A stretch of DNA of 19,747 nucleotides. It comes from Lutibacter sp. (lineage in GTDB: Bacteria > Bacteroidota > Bacteroidia > Flavobacteriales > Flavobacteriaceae). Every line of letters begins with the position of its first letter. Position 1 is the stretch's first letter. Positions 13,255 to 19,747 of the stretch are shown piece after piece. Both the position numbers and the translations under genes were made by a program. The stretch covers positions 14,569 to 34,315 of the forward strand of contig DPCK01000129.1 in NCBI GenBank assembly GCA_003516285.1. Direction: 5' to 3'. The notes under the pieces are model-generated. The model made no database searches, had not been told where the DNA came from, and was given only the letters and a program-made list of their open reading frames with translations.

Positions 13255-14598
13255 ATGAAAAAATTTTTAAAATACGGCCTTTTACTACTGGTTTTAGCAC
13301 TGGTTTATGTTGTTTACGCCAACTATCCGCGACTCGATATCATCACTGGTTTTTCGGCAAAAAGTGTTTGTTCCTGCACTTTTGAAGCAGGAAGAGATTT
13401 GAAATCCATTGAAGAAGGCGATAACGATATTGATATGGTTAATTACGCCAGCAATAAAATTAATTTGGAAGAAAAGTCGGTAACCTCCTCGGTTTTTGGC
13501 TTAAAAAAAAGAACCGCAATTTATAAGGAAGGTTTGGGTTGCATCTTGATTCCTGAAGGCGAAAATCAGCCTATAGCATTTATACCAAACCGAAAAATTT
13601 CTCAAAGCAGCTTGCCTTATCCTTATGGAAATTCACCAGAAATAGACACCGTTTTCAGCAATGTAAATTATAAAATGTTGGATTTGGCTGTTGAAAATGC
13701 TTTTGATTGTGAGGGTTATGAGCAAAAAAACAAAACCAGGGCGGTGCTTGTGCTTTATAAGGATCAAGTAGTTGCCGAAAAATATGCAAAGGGATTTTCA
13801 AGGGAAACAAAACTCTTGGGCTGGTCAATGACCAAAAGTATTACGAGCGCTGTTTTGGGCGTGCTTGAAAAACAAGGAAAAATTTTGCTGAGCCAAAACA
13901 AATTATTTCCAGAATGGGAAAAGGACGATCGCTCAAAAATTACTTTGAACAATTTATTGCAAATGAACTCTGGCTTGGAATGGGTTGAAGATTATAACAC
14001 CATTTCTGATGTCACAAAAATGTTGTTTTTGGAAGCAGATATGACCAAACCACAATTAAATAAACCGTTAATTGGACAACCAAACAACAGTTGGAATTAT
14101 TCTTCCGGAACCACAAATTTACTTTCGGGATTCATTAGAAATCAGTTTAAGACGCATCAGGAATATTTGGATTTTTGGTATGCGGAACTCATTGATAAAA
14201 TTGGCATGAATTCTATGGTGATTGAAACCGATTTGGCCGGAAATTATGTAGGATCTTCCTATAGCTGGGCAACCGCGCGCGACTGGGCGAAATTTGGATT
14301 GCTATATTTACACAAAGGAAATTGGAACGGCGAGCAACTTTTGAATGAATCTTGGGTAAAATATGCCGCAACACCAACAAACGGTTCCAATGGAGAATAT
14401 GGAGCGCATTTTTGGTTAAATGCTGGCGGAAAATATCCAAATGTGACAAAGGATTTGTTTTCTTGCAATGGTTATCAGGGCCAACACGTATTTATCATTC
14501 CTTCCAAAGATTTGATAATTGTGCGGTTTGGTTTGGCAGAAAACCCCGAATTTGACGTCAATATTTTTTTAAGTGAAGTTATGGATGCTATTAAATAA
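13255..14598 (+). CDS. Membrane-anchored serine hydrolase, beta-lactamase/PBP4*-like
   Basis: With the ATG at 13255 the product is 447 residues and begins MKKFLKYGLLLLVLALVYVV, a signal anchor placing the catalytic domain in the periplasm. The class C beta-lactamase fold motifs are present: Ser191-Met-Thr-Lys194 (WSMTKSIT), Tyr282-Ser-Ser (NYSSGTTN, in the YxN position) and GYQGQH (406-411) in the KTG/HxG position. Such enzymes may be esterases, peptidases or 6-aminohexanoate-dimer hydrolases; true beta-lactam resistance cannot be claimed. Five cysteines outside the anchor (39, 41, 96, 152, 404) could form disulfides. Earlier starts at 13177 and 13231 would lengthen the N-terminus ahead of the anchor. 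It is the only plus-strand gene between 1672 and the right edge. Confidence 0.88.
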   Translation: MKKFLKYGLLLLVLALVYVVYANYPRLDIITGFSAKSVCSCTFEAGRDLKSIEEGDNDIDMVNYASNKINLEEKSVTSSVFGLKKRTAIYKEGLGCILIPEGENQPIAFIPNRKISQSSLPYPYGNSPEIDTVFSNVNYKMLDLAVENAFDCEGYEQKNKTRAVLVLYKDQVVAEKYAKGFSRETKLLGWSMTKSITSAVLGVLEKQGKILLSQNKLFPEWEKDDRSKITLNNLLQMNSGLEWVEDYNTISDVTKMLFLEADMTKPQLNKPLIGQPNNSWNYSSGTTNLLSGFIRNQFKTHQEYLDFWYAELIDKIGMNSMVIETDLAGNYVGSSYSWATARDWAKFGLLYLHKGNWNGEQLLNESWVKYAATPTNGSNGEYGAHFWLNAGGKYPNVTKDLFSCNGYQGQHVFIIPSKDLIIVRFGLAENPEFDVNIFLSEVMDAIK

Positions 14599-14614
14599 AT
14601 TATAAAAAACATTT

Positions 14615-14642
14615 AAAAAAAGCCGCTGATTGCGGCTTTTTT
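14615..14642. terminator. Bidirectional intrinsic terminator
   Basis: AAAAAAGCCGC (14616-14626) and GCGGCTTTTTT (14632-14642) form an 11-bp stem with loop TGATT. T-runs follow on either strand, so it should end the hydrolase transcript from the left and the TerC transcript from the right. Confidence 0.92.
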
Positions 14643-14659
14643 GATGTTAAATGGTTATT

Positions 14660-15592
14660 TTACAATTTAGGCAAGGCCACTTCTTTTTTTGGGAATAACA
14701 ACGAAGCAATCACTGAAATAACCAAAATAGCAAGAATTGTAAAAAGCGAAATCATTACAGGTATTTTATAAAAATCGACCAGCACCATTTTTACGCCAAC
14801 AAAAACAAGGATGGCAGACAGCCCGTATTTTATGTAATGGAAATATTGCGTAATTCCGGCCAAAGCAAAATACAAAGCCCTTAATCCCAATATGGCGAAA
14901 ACATTGGAAGTGAAAATAATAAAAGGATCACTTGTAATTGCCATAATCGCAGGGATGGAATCAACCGCGAAAATTAAATCGGTAAATTCAACAAGCAACA
15001 AAACAACAAATAATGGTGTTGCAAACGTTTTGGCATTGACTTTCACAAAAAATCGGTCGCCATGCATCTCTTCGGTAACAGGATAAAATCTTTTGAACAA
15101 TTTTACCAATGGATTTTTATTGGGATCCATTTTTTCATCCTTTTGAAACAGCATTTTAACGCCGGTAAAGATTAAGAATGCACCAAAAATATAGATAATC
15201 CAATGAAATTTGTTGATTAAGGCCACGCCGGTAAAAATGAAAATCGAACGCATAATTAAGGCGCCAATAATCCCCCAAAAAAGTACTTTGTGCTGGTATT
15301 TTTTATCGACATTGAAATAGGAGAAAATCATAATAAAGACAAATAAATTATCGATACTTAAAGATTTTTCAATGATATAACCGGTAAGGAATTCTATTGC
15401 TTTTACTTCACCCATATATACATAGACGCCATAATTAAACAACAATGCTATTGAAATCCAAACAGCGCTCCAAATGAGCGCTTCTTTAATCTTTACTTCA
15501 TGCGACTTTCGGTGAAACACCCCTAAATCCAACGCCAACATCAACAATACAAAGGCTAAAAAGCCGATCCATACATAAATAGTTGCTATCAT
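14660..15592 (-). CDS. TerC-family integral membrane protein (Alx-like)
   Basis: The 310-residue protein has about eight to nine membrane segments and the acidic in-membrane motifs of the TerC family: Glu75, Asp81-Asn82 in IEKSLSIDNLFVF, and Glu202, Asp205, Asp211 in VEFTDLIFAVDSIPAI. Relatives export manganese or help load metal on secreted proteins (Alx, MeeF/MeeY) or go with tellurite resistance. No other ter gene is present, so a general manganese role is more likely. No yybP-ykoY-like riboswitch is evident upstream. Its ATG overlaps the stop of the small upstream gene by 4 bp. Confidence 0.92.
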   Translation of the reverse strand: MIATIYVWIGFLAFVLLMLALDLGVFHRKSHEVKIKEALIWSAVWISIALLFNYGVYVYMGEVKAIEFLTGYIIEKSLSIDNLFVFIMIFSYFNVDKKYQHKVLFWGIIGALIMRSIFIFTGVALINKFHWIIYIFGAFLIFTGVKMLFQKDEKMDPNKNPLVKLFKRFYPVTEEMHGDRFFVKVNAKTFATPLFVVLLLVEFTDLIFAVDSIPAIMAITSDPFIIFTSNVFAILGLRALYFALAGITQYFHYIKYGLSAILVFVGVKMVLVDFYKIPVMISLFTILAILVISVIASLLFPKKEVALPKL

Positions 15593-15900
15593 AATTTAAT
15601 GCTTGTGGTTAATTTATTTAATAATTCCTTGTTTAATTCTACCAAACCTGAAACACCTTTTTCGGCTATGAAATTAAATAATTTAACGATATAAGGGAAT
15701 AATAAAATAATCAATCCCTTAACAATAACCAGTATTATTGCAATTCCGATGATAATTATGTTTCTAAGTTTTTTATTCTGTTTTATTTTATTGAAAAGGT
15801 TCAACCAATTAAATTGGCGCTCATTACTGTAATTATATTTCTGTTTGTAGTGGTGTTTTCGCTGTATGTTTTTGCCAGCAAAAAGATCGTCTAAATCCAT
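15589..15900 (-). CDS. Small single-pass membrane protein, unknown
   Basis: The 103-residue product has a polar, basic N-terminal half (residues 1-46, rich in Lys, Asn, Gln, Tyr), one membrane segment (about 47-70, RNIIIIGIAIILVIVKGLII), and an amphipathic C-terminal part (LFNFIAEKGVSGLVELNKEL). The N-terminus starting MDLDDLFAGK should be cytoplasmic. No family is recognised. The ATGA overlap with the TerC gene implies coupled translation and perhaps a shared task. Confidence 0.7.
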   Translation of the reverse strand: MDLDDLFAGKNIQRKHHYKQKYNYSNERQFNWLNLFNKIKQNKKLRNIIIIGIAIILVIVKGLIILLFPYIVKLFNFIAEKGVSGLVELNKELLNKLTTSIKL

Positions 15901-16012
15901 TTATTTTCTATTTAAGTTTAATTTATTTCATAATTTTTCAATTGCTTTATGCTATTGAATTTTTGTAACACGATGATTTAAGCATCTTTGTGTCATAAGA
16001 ACCAGAAAAAAA

Positions 16013-16312
16013 TTAAGAAAGCTTGGGCGGTTGCCAAATAGAAAAACTGAGTCGGGATAATACAAAAAAGGAAGTGAAAATATTTTTTTGAATGAGCTTG
16101 ATGTCGTAATTCGAAATCTCGTGACAGGTATTTATCTGATCATCTGCTGATGCATCGGATGTTGAAATTAAATCTTCGGAAGAATCATTTTCATCGGCGG
16201 TAATTTCAGTGTTAAATGACAGATTAACATCGGTATAAAAAATACCATAACTCAACAACAAGCCAATAATAACCGTAAAAGTTAAAAGTATTTTTTTTGA
16301 TGTTTTAATCAT
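16013..16312 (-). CDS. Small signal-anchored protein, unknown
   Basis: The 99-residue product starts with an N-terminal membrane or signal segment (residues 8-25, ILLTFTVIIGLLLSYGIFY). An acidic Ser/Asp-rich linker follows (about 37-62, ADENDSSEDLISTSDASADDQ), and then a hydrophobic tail ending SFSIWQPPKLS. The tail may be a second membrane or surface segment. It begins 33 bp after the sufD stop on the same strand and is probably read through from the suf transcript. No domain is recognised and a link with Fe-S assembly is not shown. Confidence 0.55.
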   Translation of the reverse strand: MIKTSKKILLTFTVIIGLLLSYGIFYTDVNLSFNTEITADENDSSEDLISTSDASADDQINTCHEISNYDIKLIQKNIFTSFFVLSRLSFSIWQPPKLS

Positions 16313-16345
16313 TCAATATAATTATTTGCTTAATAAGGATAAAAT

Positions 16346-17668
16346 TTAAAGCTCAAATCCCAGTTGCACATTTAATTTTTTGGCGATGAGTTTAGAAATT
16401 AACGTTTTTAACTGCGGAATTTTAATTTTTTCAACCACATCATTTCCGAAGGCATAAAGCAATAAAGCTTTGGCTTCTTTTACCGGAATTCCGCGTGATT
16501 GCATATAAAACAAAGCGCTTTCATCCAATTGTCCGATGGTACATCCGTGCGAACATTTTACGTCATCTGCAAAAATTTCCAGTTGCGGTTTTGAATTGAT
16601 GGTTGCGCCGTCATCAATCAAAATTGAATTGTTTTGCTGAAAAGCATTCGTTTTTTGGGCCGCTTGCCTCACGATAACTTTTCCGTTGAAAACGCCCACA
16701 GATTTATCGGCATAAATGCCTTTGTACAATTCGTGACTTTCACAATTTGGCGATTTGTGATCTACAAGTGTGTGATTGTCAACGTGCTGTTTTTCATTTA
16801 AGACAGAAATTCCGTTGAGGTTGGAAGTGATATGTTCGCCCTCGTGATAGAATTCCAGATTGTTTCTGGTAATTTTTCCGCCAAAAGAAAAAGTACTTAC
16901 CGTTGCCACACTTTGTTGTTTTTGTGAAATAAAAGTGTTGTCGATCAACGAAGATTCATTGGTGTCATTTTGAATTTTGTAATAATCAACAATGGCTCTT
17001 TTATGAAGAAAAATTTCCGTAACTGAATTTGTTAAAGTGGTGTTTTCGGATAAATTTTGATGGCGTTCAATAATTTGAACGTGTGAATTTTCTCCAACTA
17101 CCACTAAATTTCTTGGCTGCAATAAAACCTCTTTTTCGCTTCCTGTAGAAAAATTGATGATTTGAATTGGTTTAGGAACAATCGTATTTTTTGGAATATT
17201 GATAAAAGCGCCCTCTTTCACAAAAGCAGTGTTCAATTCCGATAAACTGTTGTTTTTATTGGCAATGGTATTCAAATAATTGTCGATAATCATTTTATAT
17301 TTTGGCCTTGTCAAAGCAGAAGACATTACACATACATCACAGTCTTCGTGGGTAGTTTCCGACAAAAATGAATTGAATTCACCGTCAACAAAAATCAAGG
17401 TATAAGAATCAATATCGTTGATTAAATAATCTTTTATATTTTTAAATCCGACCGATTTTTCAGCATTGGGAAAAAGGATAAAATCTTCTTTAAGTATCGG
17501 TTTTAAGTTTGTGTATTTCCATTCTTCATCTTTTTTAGTTGGAAATCCTGCTGTTTCAAAATTTTGAATGGCATTCAACCGAATGGCGTGCACTGTTGAA
17601 TCAAGGTCGATATTTCCTTTGTTTTCAAAAGCCAAAAATGAAGAAACTAATTTTTCTTTTAATTCCAT
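16346..17668 (-). CDS. sufD: Fe-S cluster assembly protein SufD
   Basis: The 440-residue product is a beta-helix scaffold partner of SufB in the SufBC2D complex. Identification rests on the C-terminal core FADDVKCSHGCTIGQLDESALFYMQSRGI (residues 366-394, shown here only as landmark residues: Cys372, His374, Asp382, Arg392). His374 in CSHG corresponds, by motif, to the His360 implicated in cluster assembly in E. coli SufD. The N-terminal helical domain carries KKDEEWKYTN typical of SufD. It lies 80 bp after sufC. No sufS follows directly; the next genes are small membrane-protein genes. Confidence 0.96.
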   Translation of the reverse strand: MELKEKLVSSFLAFENKGNIDLDSTVHAIRLNAIQNFETAGFPTKKDEEWKYTNLKPILKEDFILFPNAEKSVGFKNIKDYLINDIDSYTLIFVDGEFNSFLSETTHEDCDVCVMSSALTRPKYKMIIDNYLNTIANKNNSLSELNTAFVKEGAFINIPKNTIVPKPIQIINFSTGSEKEVLLQPRNLVVVGENSHVQIIERHQNLSENTTLTNSVTEIFLHKRAIVDYYKIQNDTNESSLIDNTFISQKQQSVATVSTFSFGGKITRNNLEFYHEGEHITSNLNGISVLNEKQHVDNHTLVDHKSPNCESHELYKGIYADKSVGVFNGKVIVRQAAQKTNAFQQNNSILIDDGATINSKPQLEIFADDVKCSHGCTIGQLDESALFYMQSRGIPVKEAKALLLYAFGNDVVEKIKIPQLKTLISKLIAKKLNVQLGFEL

Positions 17669-17682
17669 TTTTTCTTAGTATT

Positions 17683-17709
17683 CAGTAATCAGTATCAGTT
17701 ATCAGTTAT
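17683..17709. repeat. CAGTTAT short tandem repeat
   Basis: Four units in series, CAGTAAT, CAGTAT, CAGTTAT, CAGTTAT, fill part of the sufC-sufD spacer. It may be length-variable between strains; no role is evident. Confidence 0.6.
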
Positions 17710-17748
17710 TCGCAGATTGCTGAAATTGTTTACTTTATTAAATAAATT

Positions 17749-18486
17749 TTACTTCAACCAGTCGTAACCTTTTTCTTCCAATTCGTAAGCCAGTTCTTTT
17801 CCGCCCGATTTCACTATTTTTCCATTGTACAATACATGAACAAAATCAGGAACGATATAATCCAGCAAACGTTGGTAATGCGTGATTAACAATACGGCGT
17901 TTTTTTCGCTTTTTAGTTTGTTAACGCCATTGGCCACAACTTTTAGGGCATCAATATCCAAACCTGAATCGGTTTCATCCAAAATGGCCAATTGAGGTTC
18001 CAACATCGCCATTTGAAATATTTCATTCCTTTTTTTCTCTCCTCCGGAAAATCCTTCATTTAAAGAGCGCGACAAGAATTTACGGTCTATTTCCAATAAA
18101 TCAGCTTTTTCACGAATCATTTGCAACAACTCTTTTGCAGGTAATTCTCCCATTCCTTTGGCTTTTCGCGTTTCGTTTATAGCTGTTTTTATGAAGTTGG
18201 TGACAGTTACGCCCGGAATTTCTATCGGATATTGAAACGATAAAAAGACACCTTTATGCGCTCTTACTTCAGGAGCGAATTCGGATAAATCTTCGCCGTT
18301 TAATTCAACAGATCCTTCTGTAACTTCAAAATCTTCTTTTCCTGCAATAACAGATGCAAGGGTGCTTTTTCCAGAACCGTTTGGTCCCATAATCGCGTGA
18401 ACTTCACCTGCTTTTATTTCGAGATTGATTCCTTTTAAAATCTCTTTGCCATTGATATTGGCGTGTAAATTATTTATTTTTAACAT
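17749..18486 (-). CDS. sufC: Fe-S assembly ATPase SufC
   Basis: The 245-residue ABC-type ATPase drives the SufB-SufD scaffold in the cytoplasm. Visible motifs are Walker A GPNGSGKST (34-42), signature FSGGEKKR (146-153), Walker B LAILDETDSGLD with Asp170-Glu171, and switch His203 (ITHYQRLLDYI). The ETDSGLD and FSGGEKKR forms are specific to SufC rather than to transport ATPases. It is 56 bp after sufB and 80 bp before sufD. There is nothing unusual in the sequence. Confidence 0.97.
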   Translation of the reverse strand: MLKINNLHANINGKEILKGINLEIKAGEVHAIMGPNGSGKSTLASVIAGKEDFEVTEGSVELNGEDLSEFAPEVRAHKGVFLSFQYPIEIPGVTVTNFIKTAINETRKAKGMGELPAKELLQMIREKADLLEIDRKFLSRSLNEGFSGGEKKRNEIFQMAMLEPQLAILDETDSGLDIDALKVVANGVNKLKSEKNAVLLITHYQRLLDYIVPDFVHVLYNGKIVKSGGKELAYELEEKGYDWLK

Positions 18487-18542
18487 TTTTTATTCGTTTA
18501 TCTTTTATAAATCAAACAACATTTTAACTTTTAACTTTGTGA

Positions 18543-19747
18543 CTATCCTACTGATCCTTCCAAACTGATTTCCAATAATTTTTGTGCTTCCACAGCAAAT
18601 TCCATCGGCAACTTGTTAAGCACTTCTTTACCAAATCCGTTGACGATCAATGCAATTGCTTTTTCGGTATTGATGCCGCGTTGGTTGCAGTAAAACAATT
18701 GATCTTCCCCAATTTTACTTGTGGTGGCTTCGTGTTCTATTTGAGCGGACTTGTTTTTAACTTCAATATAAGGAAACGTATGTGCGCCACATTTGTCGCC
18801 CATCAATAAAGAGTCACATTGTGAAAAATTCCTGGCGTTGTTTGCTCTCGGACTTATTTGCACCAATCCTCTGTAGGAATTGTGTGAATGTCCTGCGGAA
18901 ATTCCTTTTGAAATAATGGTACTTTTTGTGTTGTTTCCTAAATGGATCATTTTTGTGCCGGTATCTGCTTGCTGGAAATTGTTGGTCACCGCAATGGAGT
19001 AAAATTCACCGACTGAGTTATCTCCTTTTAAGATGCAGCTTGGGTATTTCCAGGTAATGGCACTTCCGGTTTCCACTTGTGTCCACGAAATTTTTGCGTT
19101 TTTTTCACACAAACCACGTTTGGTCACAAAATTATAAACACCGCCTTTTCCTTCTTTATCGCCAGGAAACCAGTTTTGAACCGTTGAGTATTTTATTTCG
19201 GCACCATCTAAAGCAATTAATTCAACAACAGCAGCGTGCAACTGATTTTCATCACGCGCCGGCGCGGTGCAGCCTTCCAAATAACTCACATAACTGCCTT
19301 CATCGGCAATTAACAACGTGCGTTCAAATTGTCCGGTACCGCCTTCGTTAATTCTGAAGTAGGTTGATAATTCCATCGGACAAGTAACGCCTTTTGGGAT
19401 ATAACAAAATGAACCATCAGAAAAAACAGCCGAGTTTAATGCTGCATAAAAATTATCGGTTTTGGGAACAATGCTTCCCATATATTTTTTAACCAATTCA
19501 GGATGATTTTGAATGGCTTCAGAAATCGGACAAAAAATAATGCCTCTTTCATTTAAAGTCTTTTTAAAAGTTGTTGCCACGGAAACGGAGTCCATTACAA
19601 TATCAACCGCTACATTGGAAAGTCGTTTTTGTTCGCCAATTGAAATCCCCAATTTTTCAAAAGTTTTCAATAATTCTGGATCAACTTCATCCAAACTGTT
19701 CAATTTTGGCTTTTGTTTTGGTGCAGAATAATAGCTGATATCTTGAA
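18543..19747 (-). CDS. sufB: Fe-S cluster assembly protein SufB, 5' end beyond window
   Basis: 400 codons are present and the frame stays open to the right edge: QDISYYSAPKQKPK precedes NSLDEVDPELL. SufB proteins are usually about 480 residues, so roughly 80 N-terminal residues are missing. An apparent start at 19703 is an internal TTG (Leu). The product is the beta-helix scaffold on which the Fe-S cluster is built. Core motifs include the beta-helix segment AGHSHNSYRG and EHEATTSKIGEDQLFYCNQRGI, whose Cys matches, by motif, the Cys405 important in E. coli SufB. It heads the visible sufB-sufC-sufD order on the minus strand. Confidence 0.96.
   Translation of the reverse strand, partial: QDISYYSAPKQKPKLNSLDEVDPELLKTFEKLGISIGEQKRLSNVAVDIVMDSVSVATTFKKTLNERGIIFCPISEAIQNHPELVKKYMGSIVPKTDNFYAALNSAVFSDGSFCYIPKGVTCPMELSTYFRINEGGTGQFERTLLIADEGSYVSYLEGCTAPARDENQLHAAVVELIALDGAEIKYSTVQNWFPGDKEGKGGVYNFVTKRGLCEKNAKISWTQVETGSAITWKYPSCILKGDNSVGEFYSIAVTNNFQQADTGTKMIHLGNNTKSTIISKGISAGHSHNSYRGLVQISPRANNARNFSQCDSLLMGDKCGAHTFPYIEVKNKSAQIEHEATTSKIGEDQLFYCNQRGINTEKAIALIVNGFGKEVLNKLPMEFAVEAQKLLEISLEGSVG

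Noticed and set aside
13255..14598. Antibiotic-resistance beta-lactamase
   Set aside because: The fold motifs are shared with esterases and peptidases, and the YxN and KTG positions are non-standard, so resistance cannot be claimed.
14660..15592. Tellurite-resistance operon
   Set aside because: Only a TerC-like gene is present, with no terA, terB, terD, terE or terZ, so a general metal role is more likely.
18543..19703. Complete sufB starting at 19703
   Set aside because: That codon is an internal TTG. The frame stays open to the right edge with sequence typical of SufB, so the gene is truncated by the window.

Overview
The window looks like chromosome of a low-GC member of the Bacteroidetes, most likely Flavobacteriaceae. 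The evidence is the acpP-fabF pair divergent from purN-rnhA, a SUF-type Fe-S system, promoters of the Bacteroidetes form (TTTG, about 19 nt, TAnnTTTG), no clear Shine-Dalgarno sequences, and several families of short structured intergenic repeats that I recall from flavobacterial genomes. No rRNA, tRNA, phage, insertion sequence or CRISPR was seen.

Layout, left to right. (1) 1-1671: housekeeping genes. The start of fabF and all of acpP are on the minus strand (fatty acid synthesis), divergent from purN and rnhA on the plus strand, whose coding regions overlap by 11 bp. (2) 1685-3847: a CDP-alcohol phosphatidyltransferase and the cysteine desulfurase sufS, both minus; sufS has its own candidate -7 box and an 18-bp palindrome in its leader. 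(3) 3848-4164: a non-coding stretch filled with repeats and palindromes. (4) 4165-5004: an ATP-cone domain fused to a Mrr-like PD-(D/E)xK nuclease. (5) 5103-13152: a long minus-strand efflux cluster in the order tetR, tolC-like, hlyD-like lipoprotein, 4-TM protein, small lipoprotein, two ABC ATPases and two ABC-2 permeases. It resembles the enterobacterial cecR-ybhGFSR cluster with ybhF split in two, plus an outer-membrane channel and two extra genes. (6) 13255-14598: a membrane-anchored serine beta-lactamase-like hydrolase, divergent from tetR, ending at a strong bidirectional terminator. (7) 14660-15900: a TerC-family membrane protein with a small membrane protein overlapping it upstream. 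(8) 16013-19747: a small membrane-anchored ORF, then sufD, sufC and 5'-truncated sufB, all minus.

How the genes fit together. SufB, SufC and SufD form the Fe-S scaffold complex and SufS supplies the sulfur, but here sufS lies about 12.5 kb from sufD, with the efflux cluster, hydrolase and TerC genes between them. The efflux cluster encodes every part of a trans-envelope pump: inner-membrane ABC-2 exporter, periplasmic adaptor and outer-membrane channel. It is headed by a TetR regulator whose promoter carries two tandem 12-bp operator-like sites.

The most interesting points are: complementary degenerate motifs in the two ABC ATPases, which predict a heterodimer with one working ATP site; the tandem TetR operator overlapping a near-perfect Bacteroidetes promoter; an 81-bp repeat present twice, one copy supplying the last residues of the TolC-like protein and the other the stop codon of a permease; a second hairpin repeat family in opposite orientations; the ATP-cone/nuclease fusion; and the split suf locus. 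I did not find a clearly new multi-gene system. The two unrecognised genes inside the efflux cluster are the best candidates for undescribed function.
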